Assembly (NCBI RefSeq): GCF_022213955.1
Contig: NZ_JAKNTW010000019.1
Location: forward strand, 62,001-126,000
Reading direction: 5' to 3'
Length of the DNA stretch: 64,000 nucleotides
DNA from: Dolomitihabitans soli
GTDB lineage: Bacteria; Actinomycetota; Actinomycetes; Streptosporangiales; Streptosporangiaceae
Position 1 is the first letter of the stretch, and each line of letters starts with the position of its first letter. The translations under genes and the position numbers were made by a program. Shown in pieces: positions 1-7,670 of this stretch. The notes under the pieces are model-generated. The model was not told the DNA's origin, searched no databases, and was given only the letters and a program-made list of their open reading frames with translations.

Positions 1-259
1 ATTCGCCCCACTCGTCCCCGTCGGTGTCGGCGAACCACCAGATCCACTGCCCGGTTGGATCGAGCACGCCGTGGGAGGTGCCCTTGGGCCGGTCGGTCAC
101 TTGCCGTGAGCTGCCGGAAGAGCGATCCCAGGAGTAGATCTCCCAGGCGCCGGAAGCGTTGCACCGGTAGACCGCCCGGCTCGGAGCCTGCGGCGCCCAC
201 ACGGGCAGCGTCATCCGCGGCGCGCGGAACCTGGCCTGCCAGCGTTCCTCCGCCTTCAT
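1..259 (-). CDS. S9 family peptidase, N-terminal part (cut by window edge)
   Basis: The first 86 codons of a minus-strand gene that runs off the left edge. The translation begins MKAEERWQARFRAPRMT and continues with a Trp-rich pattern (VYRCNASGAWEIYSWD, then QWIWWFADTDGDEWG). This is typical of the N-terminal beta-propeller blades of prolyl-oligopeptidase/acylaminoacyl-peptidase-like S9 serine peptidases, which gate access to a C-terminal alpha/beta hydrolase domain. The catalytic domain is outside the window. The ATG at 259 is preceded by a GGAGGGA ribosome-binding site nine bases upstream. The family call rests on propeller-type sequence only. Confidence 0.72.
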   Translation of the reverse strand, partial: MKAEERWQARFRAPRMTLPVWAPQAPSRAVYRCNASGAWEIYSWDRSSGSSRQVTDRPKGTSHGVLDPTGQWIWWFADTDGDEWGE

Positions 260-470
260 ATGGCGCGTCCCTCCCTCAGATCCTCCAACGCGGAGCGAAT
301 GGCCGATCCGCGCGAAGAATCCCTACGCTTTCCCGGCTTCCGGGTACGGCGGGTTGTCGTCCAGTATGTCGCGCGGAGAGCGTGAATGTTCAAGGAATGT
401 AGGTGAATTTGGGGGCAAATGTCCCTTCAGTAGCACCGATATCCCCAATAAGTCAAGAAAATGCTCTTGA

Positions 471-1307
471 TCACACGATGGGTTCGAAGGTAGACATGCG
501 GAACGATGCGGTGACAGTCACTAGATCACCGATTCGCCCCCGTATAGCCGCAAGATCCGAATGCCAGGCGCTCGGCCCCATGCCCACGACCGCCTCGACG
601 TCCGCGGGACCCAGCTCCATCGGGAACTCCAGCGTGCGGCTTCCCGTCTCGGCGAACAGGCCACGCAGGCTCTCCGTCACCCGGCGATCCTTCTCCTCGT
701 CGACCGTGAGCAGCCCCAGCTCGGCCACCAGCGGTTCCAGGTGCCTGGGCGTCGGAGTGACCACGACGAGCCTGCCTCCCGGCCGCAGCACCCGGGCGAA
801 CTCGGGACCGTTCCGCGGCGCGAACACGTTGATCACCACGTCCACGCTCGCGTCTCTGACGGGCAACGGCCGCCACACGTCGGCCACCACCGCCCCGATC
901 CGGTCGTGCGCCCGCGCGGCCCGCCTGATCGCGTGCTTGGAGACGTCCAGCGCGATTCCCCGCCCGGTGACCGCCTCCGCCAGGTAGTAGCCCGTCCCCG
1001 CCCCCGCGTCGAGCACCACCCCGGACGGCCCGCCGCGCACCACCTCCGCCAGCCGTACGGCGAGCGGCGCGTAGTGCCCCCGCCCCAGGAACTCCTGCCG
1101 CGCCGCCACCATCGCGGCCGTATCGGCGGTCCCCGGCGCCCGCGACCCCACCAGCAGGCTGACATATCCCTGCCTGGCCACGTCGAACCCGTGCCCGCCC
1201 GCACACCGCACGACTCCACTCCCGAGCACGAGACCATTCCCGCACACCGGACAGACCAGCAGGTCGACGACATCCCCGAGCACGGACCCATCATCGCGGA
1301 TCCCCAC
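471..1307 (-). CDS. RlmA/TlrB-type 23S rRNA (guanine-N1)-methyltransferase
   Basis: A 278-residue SAM-dependent methyltransferase of the RlmA family, which methylates N1 of a guanine in 23S rRNA helix 35. Near the N-terminus are the zinc-finger ligands CPVC (about residues 19-22) and a second Cys/His pair in CAGGH. Motif I is DAGAGTGYY (about 100-108). The family-typical FAPRNGPEFARVLRPGGRLV segment and TPTPRHL follow. Actinobacterial RlmAII/TlrB relatives (G748) can give tylosin-type macrolide resistance, while RlmAI acts at G745; the sequence alone does not decide which. GTG at 1283 is an alternative start giving VLGDVVDLL, close to the usual family N-terminus. Transcribed in the same direction as the downstream peptidase. 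Confidence 0.85.
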   Translation of the reverse strand: MGIRDDGSVLGDVVDLLVCPVCGNGLVLGSGVVRCAGGHGFDVARQGYVSLLVGSRAPGTADTAAMVAARQEFLGRGHYAPLAVRLAEVVRGGPSGVVLDAGAGTGYYLAEAVTGRGIALDVSKHAIRRAARAHDRIGAVVADVWRPLPVRDASVDVVINVFAPRNGPEFARVLRPGGRLVVVTPTPRHLEPLVAELGLLTVDEEKDRRVTESLRGLFAETGSRTLEFPMELGPADVEAVVGMGPSAWHSDLAAIRGRIGDLVTVTASFRMSTFEPIV

Positions 1308-1400
1308 CGCCCCTGGACGCGTGGGCGTCGATCAGCACGCCAGACACGAGTCGCCGTCAAGCAGACGCTCGCTGTTGCGACTTGGGTTGAAGCCAGGCGG

Positions 1401-2585
1401 TCAGGCGGTCTGGCGGACGACCTGGTGGAGGAAGTCGGCGTTGGTGGGGGTGTCGCGGAGGCGGTCGGCGAGGAGTTCGAGGGCCTGCGGCTTGTCGAGG
1501 GCCGCGAGGGTACGGCGTAGCCGCCAGATGAGCTGCTGTTCCTGCGGCGGGAGGAGGATCTCCTCGCGGCGGGTGCTGGAGGCGTCGAGGTCGACGGCGG
1601 GGAAGAGGCGGCGGTCGGCCAGGGCGCGGCTGAGCCTCAGCTCCATGTTCCCGGTGCCCTTGAACTCCTCGAAGAAGTTGTCGTCCATCCGGGAGCCGGT
1701 CTCGACGAGCGCGGTGGCGAGGATGGTGAGCGAGCCGCCGTCGCGGACGTTCCTGGCGGCGCCGAAGAAGCGCCGGGGCGGCAGCAGGGCCGTGGCGTCG
1801 ATGCCGCCGGCGAGGACACGGCCTCCGCCCGGGGCCAGGTTGTTGTAGGCGCGGCCGAGACGGGTGAGCGAGTCGAGCAGCACCACGACGTCCCCGCCCA
1901 GTTCGACGAGCCGCTTGGCTCGGGCGATGGCCAGCTCGGCGACCGCGGTGTGGTCGCTGTCGGGGCGGTCGAAGGTGGAGTAGGCCACCTCGCCGTTGAT
2001 GGTCTCCCGGATCTCGGTGACCTCCTCGGGGCGCTCGCCGACGAGGACGACGATCAGGTGACATTCGGGGTGGTTGGCGGTGATGCCCGCGGCGATGGCC
2101 TGCAGGACCATGGTCTTGCCCGCCTTGGGCGGCGCCACGATCAGCCCGCGCTGTCCCTTGCCGATCGGCGTGAACAGGTCGATCACCCGGGTGGTCAGCG
2201 TCTCCGGCCCGGTCTCCAGGCGGATCCGCTCCTGCGGATGGATCGGTGTCATGTCGGCGAAGTCGGGTCTGTGCTGCCAGTCGGCCCTGCCGTTGACGGT
2301 CTCGACGCTCTCCAACTCGTCGTACGGCCGGCGCGCGGTCGCGACCAGGAGGTCGCCGTGGCGCAGGTTGAGCTGGTTGACCTGGGCGATCGGCACTCGT
2401 ACGTCGCCGCTGGCGGGGAGGTGGCCGCGGGTTCTGAGATGGGCCGTCCGGCCGCGGACGTCGAGCAGTCCGGTGACGGTCACCGGAGTCTCGGGTGTCC
2501 CCGTCTGCACGGGGTCGGTCTTGGGAGCGCGCCTGGCCCGGGTTCTGGTCCTGGGCTTGGGCACGGTTTCAACGGATGTGGTCAT
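1401..2585 (-). CDS. rho: Transcription termination factor Rho, short form
   Basis: A 394-residue hexameric RNA helicase of the Rho family. Visible motifs are Walker A APPKAGKT (151-158), the bicyclomycin-site region ERPEEVTEI (184-192), Walker B DVVVLLD (232-238), the Q-loop region GGGRVLAGGIDATAL (253-267) and the R-loop region TGSRMDDNFFEEFKGTGNMEL (two overlapping blocks, 296-316). Housekeeping actinobacterial Rho proteins are usually 600-700 residues with a long Arg/Asp-rich N-terminal insertion. Here the N-terminus is only about 30 residues (basic TRTRARRAPK) before the cold-shock-like primary RNA-binding domain, and the N-terminal helix bundle is absent. It is therefore probably a second Rho paralogue. 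A GGAGGGCCC sequence precedes the ATG. All catalytic motifs look intact. Confidence 0.9.
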   Translation of the reverse strand: MTTSVETVPKPRTRTRARRAPKTDPVQTGTPETPVTVTGLLDVRGRTAHLRTRGHLPASGDVRVPIAQVNQLNLRHGDLLVATARRPYDELESVETVNGRADWQHRPDFADMTPIHPQERIRLETGPETLTTRVIDLFTPIGKGQRGLIVAPPKAGKTMVLQAIAAGITANHPECHLIVVLVGERPEEVTEIRETINGEVAYSTFDRPDSDHTAVAELAIARAKRLVELGGDVVVLLDSLTRLGRAYNNLAPGGGRVLAGGIDATALLPPRRFFGAARNVRDGGSLTILATALVETGSRMDDNFFEEFKGTGNMELRLSRALADRRLFPAVDLDASSTRREEILLPPQEQQLIWRLRRTLAALDKPQALELLADRLRDTPTNADFLHQVVRQTA

Positions 2586-2950
2586 GGGCCCTCCTAGTGA
2601 GGGAAAGAGGCCCTGGTGAGGGAAAGCCGTCGGGAAGGCGGTCGAACCGCTCGCCGTACGGTGGAGAAAAGCGCGCCCTCAGCAGGGGCGGTGAGAGAAG
2701 ATCGGCCGGACGTCGCCTGCGGCCTGGAAGCCGGGCGTCGAGTCAACGACCACCTTCAGGGTACCGCCTTCGCCCGCTGGACACCAGCGTGGCTCCCGTA
2801 CGGCAGGCGCGGCGCGGTCGGACGGCGTGGCCCGGAGAGGGGTTTGACGGTCGCGTTTGAAGGCGGGCAAAGGACGCGTGAAAGCCGGTTGCAGGGGTTA
2901 CGCAAGGCGGCCGGTATCTCATGAGGGCAGAGGGAATCGAGGGGATGACC
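2586..2950. other. Intergenic region between rho and the zinc-ribbon gene
   Basis: 365 bases without a supported gene between two divergent genes. It must hold the promoter and leader of the short rho gene (minus strand) and the promoter of the microprotein (plus strand). A direct repeat GAGGGAAAG occurs at about 2598-2606 and 2618-2626. Open frames here are short, lack plausible starts and overlap on both strands. I see no clear sigma-type promoter. Confidence 0.5.
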
Positions 2951-3082
2951 ATGAAGACGATCCGCTGCCCGCGCTGCCGCACCTCACTCGACGAAGGCCC
3001 CGTCGTGTACCGCTGCTCCCGCTGCCGCCGTGCCGTCTACGCCGCCGAACTGACCCGGGAGTTCACCCACAGAGCCGCTTGA
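2951..3082 (+). CDS. Zinc-ribbon microprotein, 43 aa
   Basis: A 43-residue protein, MKTIRCPRCRTSLDEGPVVY followed by RCSRCRRAVYAAEL. Two CxxC pairs (CPRC at 6-9 and CSRC at 22-25) spaced as in a small zinc ribbon make a four-Cys metal site likely. GAGGGG at 2939-2944 lies six bases before the ATG at 2951. An in-frame ATG at 2945 is too close to that site. A strong hairpin follows the stop. The function is unknown; such ribbons often act as nucleic-acid or protein adaptors. It is convergent with the gene at 3169. Confidence 0.7.
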   Translation: MKTIRCPRCRTSLDEGPVVYRCSRCRRAVYAAELTREFTHRAA

Positions 3083-3123
3083 CCGGCGCCCGGCCGCCGA
3101 CGGCGCCGGCCGGGGCGTGGAAG

Positions 3124-3162
3124 ACCGTACGGCTCTCGTCGAGGGGGCGAGAGCCGTACGGT
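3124..3162. terminator. Bidirectional hairpin terminator
   Basis: Perfect 15-bp inverted repeat (ACCGTACGGCTCTCG at 3124-3138 and its complement at 3148-3162) with a nine-base loop, between two convergent genes. No long U-tract follows, as is usual in actinobacteria. Confidence 0.85.
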
Positions 3163-3168
3163 GGTCGA

Positions 3169-4080
3169 TCAGTCGTACAGGGGATTCTTCGGCAGGGGGC
3201 CGGGGGTGACCAGAAGGCGGACCGCACCCGCCTTCACGGCTTCGGCGTCCCAGACCCGCCACCCTGGGCCGACCTTGTCCGCGGAGATCGGTTCGAAGGA
3301 CAACGCCGCACCCGAGGGCCCCGGCCCACCGCCCGCTTCGCCCGCTTTGCCTGGTGGGGTCACGCGGACGACGCTGTAGATCACGGCCAACCCGCGTTCG
3401 CCGGCCTCGGGCAGGATCTCGGACACCTTACGGCCCTCGCGTACGGCGACGCCCTCCAGCGCCTCGCCCTTTCGGGCGGCGGACCCGGCGTTCTGGTAGG
3501 ACTCGCCTGGTCTGGCCGCACGTCCGATCTTGATCCAGCCGTGGGCCGAATAGTCGACGGACAGGCGGACGACGATCGGGCAGTCGGTGGTTTCGCCGTC
3601 CTCGCATTCCGAACCGCCGGAGAGGGGTTGGGGACGGCCGGGTGAACCGCCTGAAGATCCGATCTGTGTCATCTTGCCGACCGCGCTCGGCGAGACCGGG
3701 ACGAGGCGGATGTCCATCTTGATGCCGACCGCGCTGAATGCCTCGGTGTACCGCCGGTGGTCGGCGAAGGGGTCCTTGATGCGGGCCACGTACTCGTCGC
3801 CGTCGCGTTCCAGTTCGATGGCGGAGTTGGCGTAGACCGTCGCGTTCTCCTCGGCGAGCAGGCCGGGGATCACGATGGCGGTGGTCGCGGCCACGCCGGT
3901 GACGAGGGCCCCGACGGTCAGGCGGAGCCGCATGCGTGAGGCGCGCGGCGGGGCGGGCGCCGGCGGCGTCGCGGTGATCGCGGCAAGCAGCGTACGGGCC
4001 CCCGTGCCGGTCGCCTGCCCGCTCAGCGCGTCGTCGTGGACCCTGGCCAGCAGGCTCACGGTCTCTTCTGTGGTGTTCAC
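3169..4080 (-). CDS. Membrane-anchored protein paired with an ECF sigma factor
   Basis: 303 residues: a cytosolic N-terminus of about 50 residues, one membrane helix (about 51-75, LTVGALVTGVAATTAIVIPG), and an extracytoplasmic domain of about 225 residues with two nearby Cys (ECEDGETTDC). Its start overlaps the last four bases of the ECF sigma gene (ATGA at 4077-4080), so the two are translationally coupled. That position and the single-pass topology suggest an anti-sigma-like or signal-sensing partner. However, no HxxxCxxC zinc anti-sigma motif is present, so the role is inferred from context only. Confidence 0.6.
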   Translation of the reverse strand: MNTTEETVSLLARVHDDALSGQATGTGARTLLAAITATPPAPAPPRASRMRLRLTVGALVTGVAATTAIVIPGLLAEENATVYANSAIELERDGDEYVARIKDPFADHRRYTEAFSAVGIKMDIRLVPVSPSAVGKMTQIGSSGGSPGRPQPLSGGSECEDGETTDCPIVVRLSVDYSAHGWIKIGRAARPGESYQNAGSAARKGEALEGVAVREGRKVSEILPEAGERGLAVIYSVVRVTPPGKAGEAGGGPGPSGAALSFEPISADKVGPGWRVWDAEAVKAGAVRLLVTPGPLPKNPLYD

Positions 4081-4625
4081 GATGGTCTCCCTGCCTGGAT
4101 CTCCGCGGTCCGGTTCCTGGTGAAGCCGAGTCCCGCGTCCTCCAGGGCGTGTGAGAGGCGCTTGCGAGCCCGGTAGATGCGGATGCGTACGGCGTTGCGT
4201 GAGCGGCCGAGAACGTGGGCGATCTCCCCGGCGTCCAGGCCCTCCCAGGCCACGAGGGAGAGCAGTTCACGGTCGTCGACGGACAGCGAGCGGAAGACGT
4301 GCCCGATCGCCCGGAGTTCCTGCGTCTCCTCCGGTGAGGGGAAGAAGACGGCGATGTCCTCCTCCAGCGCGATCTGGCGGGCGTGCCGGCGCTGCTCGCC
4401 TCTACGGTGGTTGGCCAGCACGTTGCGCGCCACGCCGTACAGCCAGAGCCTGGCCTCGTCCCCGCCCGGCAGGTCGGCCACGCGGCGCCACGCGATCGCG
4501 TAGGTTTCGGCCACCACGTCGGCCGCGTCCTCGGGGGAATGGCAGCGGCGTACGGCGTAGCCGAGAATACGTTCGTAGGTCTCCCGGTAGACGACCTCGA
4601 ACCGCGTTTGTCTCTCGTCATCCAC
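4077..4625 (-). CDS. ECF-type RNA polymerase sigma factor
   Basis: 182 residues with the two conserved sigma domains only. Sigma2 spans about residues 8-75 (ERILGYAVRRCHSPEDAADVVAETY split, then ARLWLYGVARNVLANHRR). Sigma4 spans about 108-160 (LLSLVAWEGLDAGEIAHVLG, then RNAVRIRIYRARKRL), the latter being the -35-binding helix-turn-helix. It directs RNA polymerase to a dedicated promoter set. The downstream membrane protein overlaps it by four bases and is its likely partner. Most ECF genes autoregulate, but I could not identify a matching promoter upstream. Confidence 0.9.
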   Translation of the reverse strand: MDDERQTRFEVVYRETYERILGYAVRRCHSPEDAADVVAETYAIAWRRVADLPGGDEARLWLYGVARNVLANHRRGEQRRHARQIALEEDIAVFFPSPEETQELRAIGHVFRSLSVDDRELLSLVAWEGLDAGEIAHVLGRSRNAVRIRIYRARKRLSHALEDAGLGFTRNRTAEIQAGRPS

Positions 4626-4709
4626 GGGCGGTTCCCATTGGGGGTCTCCTTCTGGACGGGTGCGACTGATACCCGTTCATGTCGGGGACGGCTAAATCAT
4701 TTCGTCCAA

Positions 4710-4721
4710 TACGCTGGTGCG
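4710..4721 (+). promoter_or_regulatory. -10 box of a probable leaderless promoter
   Basis: TACGCT at 4710-4715 ends six bases before the ATG at 4722 and no Shine-Dalgarno sequence is visible. This is the spacing expected when transcription starts at the ATG itself. No convincing -35 box was found. Confidence 0.5.
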
Positions 4722-5474
4722 ATGTCGCATGAGTCGCGAACGGTGAGCGGTGTCGAGGTTTTCCCGCTGTGTGATGCGGTGGGGCCGATGGGGCCTTCGA
4801 TCCGGCGGGCGTTGACGGAGACGTTTCCCGGGACCTCGGCGGCCGACTTCGACGCCGATCCGTGGGTGCTGCACTTCCACTGCTACCTGCTGCGTGACCG
4901 GGGCGGGCGGCTGGTCCTGGTGGACACCGGGATCGGGGCGGCCGACTCGCCCGCGTCGAGCTGGGCGCCGGTGCCCGGCGGGCTGCGCGGGGAACTGGCG
5001 CGGGTGGGGGTCGAACCGGGCCAGATCGAGACCGTGGTCCTGACCCACCTGCACAGCGATCACGCGAGCGGGGCCGTCGAGGACGGGGTCGTGGCCTTCC
5101 CGAATGCGCGGCACGTGCTGCAGCGGGCCGAGATCGAGGTGGCGTCGGGGGCGGTGGCGCAGCAGATCGTCCGGCCGCTGGAGGATCGGCTGCAGGTGGT
5201 CGACGGCGAGGTGGAGGTGCTGCCGGGCATCCGGGTGATCCCCGCCCCCGGGCACACGCCCGGCCACCAGGTCGTGCGGGTGGGGGAGCTGGTGATGACC
5301 GGTGACGTCGTGCTCCATCCGGTTCAGCTCGCGGATCCGAAGGTGACCTACGTCTACGACGACGACCCCGAGACCGCCGCCGCGACGAGGATCGCGCTGC
5401 TCGACGAACTGCGCGCCGAACGCGGCATGATCGCCACAGCGCACTTCCCCGACCCCTTCACCCGGGTCGAGTGA
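4722..5474 (+). CDS. MBL-fold metallo-hydrolase
   Basis: A 250-residue metallo-beta-lactamase-fold hydrolase. The metal-binding motif HLHSDH is in VLTHLHSDHASG (about residues 108-119). A downstream metal-ligand His lies in APGHTPGH, the Asp ligand in MTGDVVL, and a last His in ATAHFPDP. The pattern resembles the AiiA/lactonase and glyoxalase-II-like branch, so an ester, lactone or thioester substrate is possible but not determined. The ATG at 4722 was chosen because the homologous region begins there and a -10 box sits at leaderless distance; longer in-frame versions would read through the divergent sigma gene's promoter. Confidence 0.82.
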   Translation: MSHESRTVSGVEVFPLCDAVGPMGPSIRRALTETFPGTSAADFDADPWVLHFHCYLLRDRGGRLVLVDTGIGAADSPASSWAPVPGGLRGELARVGVEPGQIETVVLTHLHSDHASGAVEDGVVAFPNARHVLQRAEIEVASGAVAQQIVRPLEDRLQVVDGEVEVLPGIRVIPAPGHTPGHQVVRVGELVMTGDVVLHPVQLADPKVTYVYDDDPETAAATRIALLDELRAERGMIATAHFPDPFTRVE

Positions 5475-5498
5475 CCGCCGCTCGTATTTCGGCCTGCC

Positions 5499-5529
5499 GC
5501 CGGGTCGGACGGCCACTCACCGACCCGGC
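5499..5529. terminator. Hairpin between convergent genes
   Basis: Ten-bp inverted repeat GCCGGGTCGG (5499-5508) and CCGACCCGGC (5520-5529) with an 11-base loop. It lies between the MBL-fold gene and the end of the catabolic operon and may serve both strands. Confidence 0.65.
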
Positions 5530-5567
5530 ACCTGCCCGTCCCGCGCCCGACCCGGAGCCGTCACGTG

Positions 5568-6194
5568 TCAGGGATGACGCAGTTTGGCGACCACCTCGGC
5601 CTTGTACTGGTACGCCTCGGCGAGCGTGGCGCCGTCCCTGAGCGCGATCACCACTTCCTCCTCCGCGTCCGCGTAGGCGCAGGCGTCGCCGATCATGTCG
5701 GTCGACTCCAGCGCGACGACTCCGTTCCAGTCCATCACCACCGGGTTGCCGTCGCAGATGCGCACTCCCGAGATCTCCACGGGTTCGCCCACCTCAGCGA
5801 TGTGCACATCGGGGCCGGGGCCCGCGGTCGCCTCGTTGAGGGCCCAGACCGGCAGCCCCAGATCGCGGAAGGCGTCGGCGTCGCGCACCCCGCCCTCCAC
5901 GAGCGCGCCGAAGGCGCCGCTGGCCAGGGCCGCACGCGTGAGGATCTCCCCCCACATCGCGCCCATCGCGGCCTGCGCGCCGGCGACCACGATCACCCGG
6001 CCTTCGAGGTCCTCGTCAAGCAGCCGGTGCAGGGGTTTCAAACCGTCGTCGCCACGACCGCTCGCGACCCTGATCGTCCTGGCGGTGCCCAGTACGGCCT
6101 GCGAGCGGTAGAAGGGGCGCAACGGCGGGCTGAGCCAGCCGTTCAGCCCCTTGAGCTGGAGGACATCTGCGATCGCGGTAGTCGGGGGAACCAC
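5568..6194 (-). CDS. RraA-like aldolase/decarboxylase family protein
   Basis: A 208-residue member of the RraA/4-hydroxy-4-methyl-2-oxoglutarate aldolase family. The central segment GAMWGEILTRAALASGAFGA, then LVEGGVRDADAFRDLGLPVWA, carries the conserved RD pair that in HMG/CHA aldolases binds substrate and metal. RraA-type enzymes cleave pyruvate-yielding aldols or decarboxylate oxaloacetate at the end of aromatic-ring degradation; the RNase-E inhibitor role is known from E. coli only. GTG at 6194 has AGAGGTGA upstream. The gene begins six bases after the CoA synthetase gene ends and is the last of the eight-gene operon. Confidence 0.8.
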   Translation of the reverse strand: MVPPTTAIADVLQLKGLNGWLSPPLRPFYRSQAVLGTARTIRVASGRGDDGLKPLHRLLDEDLEGRVIVVAGAQAAMGAMWGEILTRAALASGAFGALVEGGVRDADAFRDLGLPVWALNEATAGPGPDVHIAEVGEPVEISGVRICDGNPVVMDWNGVVALESTDMIGDACAYADAEEEVVIALRDGATLAEAYQYKAEVVAKLRHP

Positions 6195-6200
6195 GATAAA

Positions 6201-7670
6201 TCACCTCTTGAGGAGAAATTTGCGGATCTTTCCTACGGAAGTGCGTGGTAGTGCTTCCACCACCTCGAAGCGCACCGGTCGGCTGGACCTGGCCAGGTGC
6301 TCCGCGCACCAATCCCCGAGTTCCCCGAGCCTGGACGGGTCCACTCCGTCACGCGGCACCACGTACGCCACCGGTACCTCGTCCCGTACCGGGTCGGACT
6401 CGCCCACGACGGCGACCTCGAACAGGTCCGGATGACGGGCCAGCACGGTCTCGATCTCCACGATCGAGACGTTCTCACCGGCGACCTTCAGCACGTCGCC
6501 GCCGCGCCCGGCGAAGTGGACGTTCCCGTCGGCGTCGACGGTGCCGCTGTCGCCGGTGACGAACCAGCCCTCCCGGTAGGACGCCGAGGTCGTCTCCGGG
6601 TCGTCGAGATACTCCGCGAACAGCGTCGTCCCCGGAGTGCCGCCGACGAGGATCTCGCCCTCCCGCGAGGGCACGCAGGTGCCCGGCTCGGCGACGCGGA
6701 CCGAGCAGCCCAGCGTGGTCCGGCCCATCGCCGCCGGGATCGGACCGGCGAGCGGGTTGGTGAGCACGGCCGGGATCGTCTCCGTCATGCCGTACAACTG
6801 CCTCGGGCGGCACCCCAGCAGGTCCGCGATCTCCTCGTACGCCTCGTCCGTGAGGTTCTGGGCGTACCAGCAGTTGACCAGCCGGAGCCCTTCGACGGGG
6901 GTGTTGCCACGGCTGAGGATCATCCGGATCGGCGCCGCGAACAGGCTGGCGTGGGTGGCTTCGTGCCGTTTGGCCTGGGTGAGGAAACGGCTGGCGGAGA
7001 AGGTGTGCATCAGGGCCACGCTCGCCCCGGCCGAGATCGCCGCCGCGAAGGAGTAGTACTGCGCGTTGGCGTGGAACATCGGCAGCACGACGAGTTGCCG
7101 GTCGCCGGGGCGCAGCGTGGCGGCGGCGGCCATGACGTCGCCGGCGAAGGCGTAGTTCGCCTGGGTGACGACGACGCACTTGGGCGCCGCGGTGGTGCCC
7201 GAGGTGAACATCAGCCCGAGCGGCTCACCCGGCCCCGGCGGCTCCTGCGGCGTGTACGGCCGGCCGCACAGCCCGTCGAGCGTGACGTCGTCCTCGGCGA
7301 CCACCAGGACGGGCACGTGCGCGGGGAAGGCGCTCGCCCGGATCGCGAGCACCGCCGAGGTCCGCCTGAGCAGGAACGACAGCTCGGTGGTCGGCGTCGA
7401 GGGATCGCACGCCACCATCGCCGCGCCGAGCTTGGCGCAGGCGATCCAGATCGCGACGAACGCCGGGGAGTTGCGCAGCGCGAGCCCGACCCGGCGGCCG
7501 GGCCGCACCCCATGGGAGACCAGCCCGCCCGCCACCCGGTCGGCGAGCGCGTCGAACTCGGCGTACGTCCACCGGGTCACCGACCCGTCCGGGCCCTCCC
7601 ACACCAGGAAGGGCTGATCCGGACGGGCCGCCACCGCCTCTCGCCACCGGTCGGCGAACGTCGCGGTCAT
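6201..7670 (-). CDS. AMP-forming acyl-CoA synthetase
   Basis: A 489-residue ANL-superfamily ligase that activates a carboxylic acid as acyl-AMP and then transfers it to CoA. The P-loop-like A3 motif is MFTSGTTAAPKCVVVTQAN. The aromatic/Met gate region reads QLYGMTETIPAV, the A7/A8 hinge is WFVTGDSGTVDADG followed by FAGRGGDVLKVAGENVS, and the catalytic Lys is in PRTSVGKIRKF near the C-terminus. The closest broad group is crotonobetaine/carnitine-CoA or aryl/alkyl-CoA ligases. The ATG at 7670 overlaps the hyuB stop by four bases (ATGA). Within this operon it would activate the acid released by ring opening. Confidence 0.88.
   Translation of the reverse strand: MTATFADRWREAVAARPDQPFLVWEGPDGSVTRWTYAEFDALADRVAGGLVSHGVRPGRRVGLALRNSPAFVAIWIACAKLGAAMVACDPSTPTTELSFLLRRTSAVLAIRASAFPAHVPVLVVAEDDVTLDGLCGRPYTPQEPPGPGEPLGLMFTSGTTAAPKCVVVTQANYAFAGDVMAAAATLRPGDRQLVVLPMFHANAQYYSFAAAISAGASVALMHTFSASRFLTQAKRHEATHASLFAAPIRMILSRGNTPVEGLRLVNCWYAQNLTDEAYEEIADLLGCRPRQLYGMTETIPAVLTNPLAGPIPAAMGRTTLGCSVRVAEPGTCVPSREGEILVGGTPGTTLFAEYLDDPETTSASYREGWFVTGDSGTVDADGNVHFAGRGGDVLKVAGENVSIVEIETVLARHPDLFEVAVVGESDPVRDEVPVAYVVPRDGVDPSRLGELGDWCAEHLARSSRPVRFEVVEALPRTSVGKIRKFLLKR

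Noticed and set aside
480..500. GGTTCGAA-type word suggesting a tRNA T-loop
   Set aside because: No matching acceptor, D or anticodon stems around it; it lies in the 3' end of the rRNA methyltransferase gene.
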